Translations under genes and position numbers: made by a program
Shown: piece by piece, positions 9,346 through 16,663 of the stretch
Position numbering within the stretch: position 1 is the first letter of the stretch
How the letters are laid out: every line of letters starts with the position of its first letter
Notes under the pieces: model-generated
Database searches by the model: none
The model's input: only the letters and a program-made list of their open reading frames with translations
What the model was told of the DNA's origin: nothing
Assembly: GCA_963760125.1 (NCBI GenBank)
Contig: CAVXBV010000007.1
Span: forward strand, 248,001-312,000
DNA length: 64,000 nt
DNA from: RYN-111 sp963760125
Lineage (GTDB): Bacteria; Actinomycetota; Actinomycetes; Mycobacteriales; SCTD01
Direction: 5' to 3'

Positions 9346-10083
9346 GTGAGCCTCTACCGGGACGAGGGTGTCGTGCTTCGCGTGCAGAAGCTCGGCGAGG
9401 CCGACCGCATCATCACGATCCTCACCCGGCGGCACGGTCGGGTCAGGGCGGTCGCCAAGGGCGTGCGTCGGACCCGCTCGAAGTTCGGGGCGACCGTCGA
9501 GCCGTTCAGCCACGTCGACGTGCAGCTCTACGCCGGACGCAACCTCGACATCGTCACGCAGGCCGAGTCCCTCACGTCGTACGGCGAGAAGCTGGTCGGC
9601 GACTACGCCCGCTACACCGCCGGGACCGCCGTGCTCGAGACCGCGGAACGGCTGACGGCGGAGGAGCGCGAGCCGTCGCTTCGGCTGTTCCTGCTGGTCA
9701 TCGGGGCGCTACGCGCGCTGACCCAGGAGGAGCCCCGGCGTGACTCCTCGCTGGTCCTCGATGCCTTCCTGCTCCGGTCGATGTCGGTCTCCGGCTATGC
9801 CCCTGCGCTGCAGGAGTGCGCGCGCTGCGCGGCACCGGGGCCGCACCGGGCGTTCTCCGTGCCCGCTGGGGGGTCGGTGTGCATCGCCTGCCGCCCCCCG
9901 GGGTCGTCGTCGCCGAGTCCCACCGCGCTGCTCCTGATGTCCGACCTGCTGGCGGGGGAGTGGGCGCCGGCCGAGGCGAGCGACAGCCGGACCCGCCGCG
10001 AGGCCAGCGGTCTGGTCGCGGCCCATCTGCAGTGGCACCTCGAGCGCGGCCTGCGGTCGCTCCCCTTGGTGGAGCGCGCGTGA
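9346..10083 (+). CDS. recO: DNA repair protein RecO
   Basis: A 245-residue RecO: N-terminal OB fold (residues 1-80, beginning YRDEGVVLR), helical middle and a C-terminal zinc-binding region with CARC (about 158-161) and CIAC (about 180-183). RecO loads RecA onto SSB-coated single strands together with RecR in gap repair. GTG start supported by the leaderless -10 just upstream. Its stop overlaps the GTG of uppS, the usual actinobacterial recO-uppS pair. Confidence 0.94.
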   Translation: MSLYRDEGVVLRVQKLGEADRIITILTRRHGRVRAVAKGVRRTRSKFGATVEPFSHVDVQLYAGRNLDIVTQAESLTSYGEKLVGDYARYTAGTAVLETAERLTAEEREPSLRLFLLVIGALRALTQEEPRRDSSLVLDAFLLRSMSVSGYAPALQECARCAAPGPHRAFSVPAGGSVCIACRPPGSSSPSPTALLLMSDLLAGEWAPAEASDSRTRREASGLVAAHLQWHLERGLRSLPLVERA

Positions 10084-10858
10084 CGCGACGTCCGACACCT
10101 CACCCCTCGGGGGCGCGGGCTCCGGTGCTGCGCGACGTCCCGCGTCACGTGGCCGTCGTCATGGACGGAAACGGCCGGTGGGCCAAGGACCGGGGGCTGC
10201 CCCGCACGGCCGGCCACGAGGCCGGTGAGGCTGCGCTGTTCGACCTCGTCGAGGGCGCGATCGAGGTCGGCGTGACGTGGGTGTCGGCGTACGCCTTCTC
10301 GACCGAGAACTGGAAGCGGAGCCCGGACGAGGTGCGCTTCCTCATGGGGTTCAACCGCGACGTGATCCGTCGCCGGCGCGACGAGATGAACGAGCTCGGC
10401 GTCCGGGTCCGGTGGGCCGGCCGTCGGCCACGGCTGTGGCGCTCGGTGATCGCGGAGCTCGAGGCGGCGGAGGAGCTGACCCGAGACAACACCGTGTGCA
10501 CGCTGACGATGTGCGTCAACTACGGCGGCCGGGCCGAGATCGCGGACGCCGCCCGAGCGCTGGCGCACGACGTGGCCGCAGGTCGGATCAAGCCGGACAA
10601 GGTGACGAGAAGGTCCTCGCGCGCTACCTCGACGAGCCGGACATGCCCGACGTCGACCTGTTCCTGCGTACGTCGGGGGAGCAGCGCACGTCCAACTTCC
10701 TGCTCTGGCAGTCGGCGTACGCCGAGCTCTACTTCGCGCCCGAGCTGTGGCCGGACGTCGACCGGCGGGTGCTGTGGCGCGCGTGCGCGTCGTACAGCGA
10801 CCGCGACCGCCGGTTCGGCGGCGCCGTGCCCAACACCGTCCCCGAGGAGTCGGCGTGA
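10080..10858 (+). CDS. uppS: Isoprenyl transferase UppS, with a one-base frameshift
   Basis: Encodes a cis-prenyltransferase making the polyprenyl diphosphate carrier for cell-wall synthesis. The first 175 residues include VMDGNGRWA (the phosphate-binding Asp site), FSTENWKR and CVNYGGRAEI; the rest, with DLFLRTSGEQRTSNFLLWQ and AYAELYF, is in another frame. The break is at about 10602-10606, where GTGACGAG would read correctly as GTGGACGAG (one G lost), giving DKVDEKVLARYL. As the enzyme is normally essential, a sequence error is more likely than a real mutation. Overlaps recO (GTGA) and the next gene (GTGA). Confidence 0.85.
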
Positions 10859-11225
10859 GGCTGCATCACGTCAACGTCCCCGTCCCGCCGGGGGCGACCG
10901 AGTCGGTGATCGGCTTCTACACGCTGCTCGGGCTGACGCGCGTGGCCAAGCCGACCGAGGGTGTCGCGCAGGTCGGCGCCTGGCTGGACCTCCCGGACGG
11001 CACGCAGGTGCACGTCAGCGAGCGGGAGGGAGCGCCACACCCGGCGCAGCACTTCGCGCTGGTGGTCGACGACCTCGACGCGACGGTCGCCGCGCTGCTG
11101 GCCGCGGGCCACCCGTTCACGCCGGGCACCGTGCTGCTCGGGGCGCGCCGCGGGATGACGGCGGACCCGTGCGGCAACGCCGTCGAGCTGCTCGAGACCC
11201 GCGGCGTCGCCTTCGCCTGCCATAG
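10855..11225 (+). CDS. VOC-family (glyoxalase-like) protein, 3' end uncertain
   Basis: Starting at GTG 10855, which overlaps the uppS stop, about 123 residues read as a single VOC domain (LHHVNVPVP start, HFALVVDDL in the second half, CGNAVELLE end). Such small proteins cover glyoxalases, dioxygenases and binding proteins; the function here is unknown. The frame does not stop where the domain ends but stays open to 11730, antisense to zur and znuB. A one-base shift would reach TAG at 11223-11225, the end given here. A perfect-but-one tandem 15-bp repeat (11227-11256) lies just beyond. Confidence 0.6.
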
Positions 11226-11253
11226 CGGCAGCTGTCCGTCAGGCAGCTGTCGG

Positions 11254-11631
11254 TCAGCGGCAGGCGGGGCAGGTGCCGAAGACCTCGACGGTGTGGCTGA
11301 CGTCGGTGTAGCCGTGCTCGGCGGCCACGGCGTCCGCCCACCTCTCGACGGCGGGCCCCGTCACCTCCACGGTGGCGCCACACCCGCGGCACACGAGGTG
11401 GTGGTGGTGGTCCTCAGCCTGACAGGCCCGGTAGACCGCTTCGCCCTCTGCCGTGCGGAGGACGTCGACCTCGCCGGTGTCGGCGAGAGCCTGCAGGTGC
11501 CGGTACACGGTGGTGAGGCCGACGGACGCGCCCTCGCGGCGCAGCACCTCGTGCAGGGACTGGGCGCTCGTGAAGCCCTCGGTGCGGGCGAGCGCCTCGG
11601 CGACAGCGGTGCGCTGACGGGTCGGCTTCAT
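11254..11631 (-). CDS. zur: Zinc uptake regulator Zur (Fur family)
   Basis: 125 residues from ATG 11631, which overlaps the znuB stop (ATGA). Winged-helix DNA-binding half (residues 1-75, TTVYRHLQALAD) and a metal-binding dimerisation half with the HHHH cluster (near 82-85), CRGC and the C-terminal CPAC pair forming the structural zinc site. Linkage to znuABC makes Zur the right subgroup rather than Fur. It likely represses the operon it belongs to through the box at 14049. Confidence 0.9.
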   Translation of the reverse strand: MKPTRQRTAVAEALARTEGFTSAQSLHEVLRREGASVGLTTVYRHLQALADTGEVDVLRTAEGEAVYRACQAEDHHHHLVCRGCGATVEVTGPAVERWADAVAAEHGYTDVSHTVEVFGTCPACR

Positions 11632-12446
11632 CGCGTGACGGCCCGGCGGGCACCGGCGAGGAGCGTGGCGACGAAGAACGCCCCGAGAGCCAGGACGACG
11701 GTGGCGGCGCCCGGCGCGACGTCGGCGTAGAAGGCGAGCACGAGCCCGCTGACCGAGGCCAGGCACCCGACCAGGCACGCGCCGAGCAGGGTCGCGCGGA
11801 ACGACCGGGCGAGCTGCTGCGAGGCCGCCACCGGGACGACCATGAGCGCACTGACCAGCAGCAGACCGACCACCCGCATCGCCACCGTGACGGTGACCGC
11901 CGCGCCGACCGCGACGACCAGGTTGAGGAAGCGGACGGGAAGGCCGGACACCCGAGCCACCTCCTCGTCCTGGCAGACGGCGAACAGCTCGCGGGCCAGG
12001 ACCCCTACGGTCACGAGCACGCCCAGGGAGAGCAGCGCGATGACGGCGAGGTCCCCGCCGCTGACGCTCGACAGCGACCCGAACAGGTAGCTCACGAGGG
12101 TGGCGTTGGTGCCGTTCGGCGAGAGCCCGATGAGCAGCACGCCACCGGCGATGCCGCCGTAGAACAGCAGGGCCAGGGCTACGTCGCCGCTGGCCTGACC
12201 ACGGGCGCGCACCGTCTCGATGGCCACGGCGCCCAGGATCGCCACCACGACGGCGGTCAGCACCGGAGCGGTGCCCAGCAGGAAGCCCAGCGCGACGCCG
12301 GTGAGGGCGACGTGGCCGATCCCGTCGCCCATCAGCGAGAGCCGGCGCTGCACCAGGAACGTCCCGATCGCCGGGGCAGTGACGCCGACGAGGACGGCGG
12401 CGACCAGCGCCCGCCGCATGAAGTCGAACTCCAGGAACTCGATCAC
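11628..12446 (-). CDS. znuB: Zinc ABC transporter permease ZnuB
   Basis: 272 residues from GTG 12446, overlapping the znuC stop (GTGA). Seven to nine hydrophobic segments typical of the ABC-3 permease family that imports Zn2+ or Mn2+; contains the family loop RLSLMGDGIGHVALTGVALG. Works with ZnuC (ATPase) and ZnuA (binding lipoprotein). The frame also stays open upstream through the other reading frame of znuC, but that part does not resemble a protein. Confidence 0.92.
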   Translation of the reverse strand: MIEFLEFDFMRRALVAAVLVGVTAPAIGTFLVQRRLSLMGDGIGHVALTGVALGFLLGTAPVLTAVVVAILGAVAIETVRARGQASGDVALALLFYGGIAGGVLLIGLSPNGTNATLVSYLFGSLSSVSGGDLAVIALLSLGVLVTVGVLARELFAVCQDEEVARVSGLPVRFLNLVVAVGAAVTVTVAMRVVGLLLVSALMVVPVAASQQLARSFRATLLGACLVGCLASVSGLVLAFYADVAPGAATVVLALGAFFVATLLAGARRAVTR

Positions 12447-13202
12447 AGGCCGAACCCCTTGCGTGCCGGCGTCGGCCCCTCGTGGGGGTGCTCGTGCACG
12501 TGGCCGGCCGAGGCGTGGTGCCCCTCCGGTCGCGGAGGCGGTCCGTCCGACAGCACCCGGCCGCCCGCCATCACGACGGCCCGGCCGATCAGGGACTCGA
12601 GCGGGCCGAGCTCGTGGGCCACGAGGACGACGCTGCCGCCCGCCTGGGACAGGTGGCCGAGGGCGCCGGCCAGGGTGTCCTGGCTGTCGGCGTCGACACC
12701 GGCGGTCGGCTCGTCGAGCACCAGAACCTCCGGCTCGCCGGCCAGGGCGCGGGCGATGAGGACGCGCTGCTGCTGGCCTCCGGACAGCGTGGCCACGCCG
12801 TCCGCAGCGCGATCGGCGAGGCCGACGTCCTCGAGGGCGTGGTCGATGGCGGCGTGGTCGTCGCGACCCATCCGGCGGAAGCGGGACAGGCGGCCGATCC
12901 GTCCGCTCGCCACGACCTCCCGCACCGTGGCGGGCACGCCCACCTCCGACGACGAGGCGCTGCGGGACGTACCCCAGTCGCGGCCAGTCGCGGAACCGCG
13001 CGAGCGGCGTGCCGAAGACGTCCAGCGACCCGGCCGTCAGCGGGTTGAGGCCGACGAGCGTGCGCACGAGCGTGGTCTTGCCGGAGCCGTTCGCGCCGAG
13101 CACCGCGATGAACTCGCCCTCCTCCACCCGGACGCTCACGTCGTGCAGGATCTGGCGGCCGCCCAGGACGACGTCACCGCCGCGCAGGTCGAAGACGCTC
13201 AT
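12443..13202 (-). CDS. znuC: Zinc ABC transporter ATPase ZnuC, with a one-base frameshift
   Basis: Starts at ATG 13202 overlapping the znuA stop. The first part holds Walker A (GANGSGKTTL, about residues 36-45) up to GYVPQR (Q-loop region). The rest, in another frame, has VPATVREVV, the signature LSGGQQQR, Walker B VLVLDEPTAGVD and the switch His VAHELG. Removing one C near 12953-12957 joins them. The His-rich tail (GHHASAGHVHEHPHEG) fits a zinc transporter. Likely sequence error, as both halves and all neighbours are well conserved. Confidence 0.85.
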
Positions 13203-14029
13203 CGGCACCCCAGGGCGGTGTGGAGGGCAGCGGCGTTGCGTCGCTGCACGGACAGGTAGTCGTCGCCGGTCGCGACGCCCTCGATCGGGTCCAGGACGGC
13301 GGTCTGCGCACCGACCTCGGCGGCCACGGTGCGCGCGACCTTCGGATCGACCAGCGACTCGAAGAAGATGGTCGTCACGTCGTTCGCGCGGGCGAAGCGG
13401 GCAGCGTCGGCGACGTCACGCGGCGACGGCTCGGCGTCGGGGGACAGGCCGCTGATCCCGCGCTGCACCAGGTCGTACCGGTCAGCCAGGTAGGCGAACG
13501 CGCTGTGGCTGGTGACGAGGTCGCGGCGGACGCAGTCGCCCAGCGCGGTGCGGAACACGTCGTCCAGGGCACCGAGCCGCGCCACGAGCGCCTCGGCGCG
13601 GTCTCGGTAGTCCGCGGCGTGGGGCGGATCGACCTGCGCCAGGCGCCCGGCGATCGCGCGCGCGCCCGCTTGCATCCGGACCGGGTCGAGCCAGACGTGC
13701 GGATCGCCGTCCTGGGTGTCCATCGCCTCGCGCAGGTCCAGGCCCTGCCGCCCGCCGTGGAGGGCGTCGTCCACCGCGGGCTGGAAGCCCTCCAGCCGCA
13801 GGACGACGTCGGCCTGCTCGACGGCCCCGACCTGCCGCGGGGTCAGCTCGATGTCGTGCGGCTCGGCCCCCGGCTTCACCAGGTTGGTGACCCGGACCGG
13901 CGCGCCGCCGACCTCCGACGCCAGCCAGGCCAGCGGGTACGCGCCGGAGACCACCTGCACCCGAGGGTCGGTCGGCCCGCTGCTGCACGCCGTCAGCAGC
14001 AGCGCGGCCAGGGCGAGGGTCCGGAGCAC
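13199..14029 (-). CDS. znuA: Zinc-binding lipoprotein ZnuA
   Basis: 276 residues with a lipobox (LLLTACSS, Cys15). A cluster A-I solute-binding protein: NLVKPGAEPHDIELTPRQV gives the first metal His, DPHVWLDPVRM the second, TSHSAFAYLADRY the third, and the late Asp/Glu region (FFESLVDPK) completes the site. No long His-rich loop is present. First gene of the leftward znuA-znuC-znuB-zur operon, each overlapping the next by 4 bp. Confidence 0.92.
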   Translation of the reverse strand: MLRTLALAALLLTACSSGPTDPRVQVVSGAYPLAWLASEVGGAPVRVTNLVKPGAEPHDIELTPRQVGAVEQADVVLRLEGFQPAVDDALHGGRQGLDLREAMDTQDGDPHVWLDPVRMQAGARAIAGRLAQVDPPHAADYRDRAEALVARLGALDDVFRTALGDCVRRDLVTSHSAFAYLADRYDLVQRGISGLSPDAEPSPRDVADAARFARANDVTTIFFESLVDPKVARTVAAEVGAQTAVLDPIEGVATGDDYLSVQRRNAAALHTALGCR

Positions 14030-14048
14030 CCCGCCAGTCTCATGAAGA

Positions 14049-14063
14049 TGAAAACCGTTGTCA
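14049..14063. promoter_or_regulatory. Zur-type operator upstream of znuA
   Basis: TGAAAACCGTTGTCA is a near-perfect inverted repeat (TGAAAAC / GTTGTCA around a central C, one mismatch) and resembles known actinobacterial Zur boxes (TGA-A-rich ... TCA). It ends 20 bp before the znuA start, and the operon includes zur, so zinc-dependent repression with autoregulation is the simple reading. Confidence 0.6.
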
Positions 14064-14066
14064 AAC

Positions 14067-14345
14067 TCAGAGCACGAAGGAGACCGCCCGGACGGCGACG
14101 AGGGCCGTGACAGCGACGCGCACCACCCGCCCCTGGGGCGGGAGCGCCGGCCACGCCACGACCACGAGCAGGGCCAGCAATGCGCTCAGCAGCAGCAGGA
14201 GGACGCCTCCGACCAGACCGCCGAGCAGCAGACCGCTCAGGAGCAGGGCCAGCACCAGCAGGAAGGGGACCACCTTCGGCAGTCGGGCCAGCAGGACGAG
14301 GAGGGGACCGGCCTGGAGCTCGATCCGGCGGCGCAGCGAAGGCAT
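14067..14345 (-). CDS. Small membrane protein (DUF6703-like)
   Basis: A 92-residue protein beginning MPSLRRRIELQ, with two or three long hydrophobic leucine- and valine-rich segments (about 15-35, 38-64 and 70-90) and no polar domain. It resembles small actinobacterial membrane proteins grouped as DUF6703; no function is known. Reads toward znuA and ends just before the Zur box. Confidence 0.65.
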   Translation of the reverse strand: MPSLRRRIELQAGPLLVLLARLPKVVPFLLVLALLLSGLLLGGLVGGVLLLLLSALLALLVVVAWPALPPQGRVVRVAVTALVAVRAVSFVL

Positions 14346-14378
14346 CCCGCCACCCTAGGACGCGGCTAGCCTGAGGTG

Positions 14379-14735
14379 GTGATCGTCGTGTCCCGCTTCG
14401 ACGTGGCTGAGGCCACCGCCGCCGACTTCCTGCCGCAGGCGCAGGCAGCACTCGCGGCGTTCGCCGCGCGTCCCGGGTTCGTCCGCGGCCGCGTCGGCCG
14501 GGCTGCTGACGACCCGACGGCCTGGGTGCTCACCACCGAGTGGGAGGGGGTGGGCGCCTATCGCCGCAGCCTCTCGGGGTACGACGTCAAGGTCCACGCC
14601 GCCCCGCTGCTGGGTCTGAGCCGTGACGAGCCCAGCGCCTTCGAGCTGCTGCACGCGGTGGACGTCGCCGGTCCGGACGTCAGCCTGCCGAGCAGGCGCG
14701 CGGTCGCGCCTCCCGTCGCACCCCCCGTCCCCTGA
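14379..14735 (+). CDS. Antibiotic biosynthesis monooxygenase (ABM)-like protein
   Basis: About 118 residues forming a ferredoxin-like alpha/beta domain of the ABM/heme-degrading type (VIVVSRFDV first strand, RPGFVRGRVGRA, WVLTTEWEG). Start chosen at GTG 14379 because TAGCCT lies 6 nt upstream; GTG 14376 is the alternative. Catalytic residues of known monooxygenases cannot be assigned. Ends in an Ala/Pro-rich tail. Confidence 0.7.
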   Translation: MIVVSRFDVAEATAADFLPQAQAALAAFAARPGFVRGRVGRAADDPTAWVLTTEWEGVGAYRRSLSGYDVKVHAAPLLGLSRDEPSAFELLHAVDVAGPDVSLPSRRAVAPPVAPPVP

Positions 14736-14743
14736 GGAGAACC

Positions 14744-15190
14744 ATGTCCCGTTCCGTGCTGCGCACGCGCCTCGCCGCGACCGCGCTCCTGCCGCTGCTG
14801 GCGGGCCTCGCCGCCTGCGGTGGCAGCGACACCGGCGCCGGTCCGGTGTCCGATGAGACGAAGGCGTGCGGCGTCCTGCCCACCGCGGACCCGGCGGCGA
14901 CGCTCCCGCCGGGACTGCCTGCCCGCGACCAGGTCCTCTACGAAGCCAGCACCCAGGGCAAGACCGCGATCGTGTTCGGCCTCGTCGACGAGGGCAGCTT
15001 CGTCAAGGTCCGGGACGACTACGTGACGGCGCTCGAAGCCGCCGGCTGGACCATCGACGGAACCGACCAGGAGTCGGTCGAGGCCGAGGCGCAGTTCTCC
15101 AAGAAGGACCCGGCGCTGGTCGCGGGAACCATCAAGGTGCAGCCGCTGTGCAAGGGCTACGTGACCGTGCGCTACAGGCTCAGCAGCTGA
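14744..15190 (+). CDS. Putative lipoprotein of unknown function
   Basis: 148 residues with a lipobox (LLAGLAACGG, Cys25). The mature part is short and mixed alpha/beta, with cysteines in KACGVL and PLCKGY likely paired. Nothing recognised. Preceded by GAGGAGAACC, a good ribosome binding site, 4 nt from the ATG. Confidence 0.7.
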   Translation: MSRSVLRTRLAATALLPLLAGLAACGGSDTGAGPVSDETKACGVLPTADPAATLPPGLPARDQVLYEASTQGKTAIVFGLVDEGSFVKVRDDYVTALEAAGWTIDGTDQESVEAEAQFSKKDPALVAGTIKVQPLCKGYVTVRYRLSS

Positions 15191-15282
15191 GGCCGTAGGG
15201 TCGCTCCACGCCTGGCTCACGTGCCAGCAACCCGCCGACCGCCAGCCGGCCGGGCCGCCTCCCCGGAAAGACGACACCTCCC

Positions 15283-16651
15283 ATGGCCAAGACGCCCGAC
15301 CGCATGGACACGCTCGTCAGCCTCAGCAAGCGCCGAGGTCTGGTGTTCCAGTCCTCCGAGATCTACGGCGGGCTGCGGGCCTCGTGGGACTACGGCCCGC
15401 TCGGCGTCGAGCTGAAGAACAACGTCAAGCGCCAGTGGTGGAAGTCGGTCGTGCAGGGCCGTGAGGACGTCGTGGGGCTGGACTCGTGCGTCATCCTGGC
15501 CCGTGAGGTGTGGGAGACCAGCGGGCACGTCGCGACCTTCACCGATCCGCTGACCGAATGCGGCTCGTGCCACAAGCGCTTCCGGGCCGACCACCTCGAG
15601 GAGGGGCAGCCCGGCAAGACGCTGGCGGAAATCGCCTGCCCGAGCTGTGGCAACCGCGGGACCTTCACCGAGCCGCGGATGTTCAACGGCATGCTCAAGA
15701 CCCACCTCGGCGCCGTGGAGGACGAGAGCGGCCTGGCCTACCTCCGGCCGGAGACCGCGCAGGGCATCTTCATCAACTATCTCAACGTCCAGCAGAGCGC
15801 GCGCAAGAAGCCGCCGTTCGGGATCGGCCAGATCGGCAAGAGCTTCCGCAACGAGATCACGCCGGGCAACTTCATCTTCCGCACACGCGAGTTCGAGCAG
15901 ATGGAGATGGAGTTCTTCGTCAAGCCCGGCGAGGACGCCGAGTGGCACCAGTACTGGATCGACACCCGCCTGCAGTGGTTCGTCGACCTCGGCGTCAACC
16001 CCGACGACCTGCGGCTGTACGAGCACCCGCAGGACAAGCTCAGCCACTACAGCACGCGCACCGTCGACATCGAGTACCGCTTCAACTTCACCGGCGTCCG
16101 AGTGGGGCGAGCTCGAGGGCGTCGCCAACCGCACCGACTACGACCTGACGGTGCACAGCAAGGCCAGCGGCACCGACCTGTCCTACTTCGACCAGGAGAG
16201 CGGCGAGCGCTACACGCCGTACGTCATCGAGCCGGCCGTCGGCGTGGACCGCTCCGCGCTGGTCTTCCTGCTCGACGCCTACACCGAGGACGAGGCGCCG
16301 AACGCCAAGGGCGTCCTGGAGAAGCGCGTCGTGCTCAAGCTCGACCCGCGCCTCGCGCCGGTGAAGGCGGCGGTCCTCCCTCTGTCGCGCAACGCCGACC
16401 TGTCGCCGGTGGCCAAGGACCTCGCCGCCGAGCTGCGCCGGCACTGGAACTGCGAGTTCGACGACGCCGGCGCCATCGGACGTCGTTATCGCCGCCAGGA
16501 CGAGATCGGGACGCCCTTCTGCGTCACCGTCGACTTCGACACCCTCGACGACCACGCGGTCACGATCCGGGAGCGCGACACGATGGCGCAGGAGCGGATC
16601 GCGCTCGACCAGGTGACGCGTTACCTCCACGACAAGCTCGGTCCCCTTTAG
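15283..16651 (+). CDS. glyS: Glycyl-tRNA synthetase, with a one-base frameshift
   Basis: Class II dimeric (alpha2) glycyl-tRNA synthetase. The first ~270 residues include KRRGLVFQSSEIYGG, the zinc-like CGSCHKRF/CPSCGNRG insert (about 87-129), motif 2 (FRNEITPGNF) and FFVKPGED. From about 16095 the reading moves to the frame ending at 16651: SEWGELEGVANRTDYDL, YVIEPAVGVDRS (motif 3) and the anticodon-binding domain. Removing one base in GGCGTCCGAG (16094-16103) restores a single frame. The gene is essential, so a sequence error is the likely cause. Ends 12 bp before ppdK. Confidence 0.9.
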
Positions 16652-16663
16652 GAGTCTCGCGTC

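Noticed and set aside
10600..10610. Programmed ribosomal frameshifting in uppS
   Set aside because: There is no slippery heptamer or downstream structure, and one missing G explains the break; similar one-base breaks occur in unrelated genes here.
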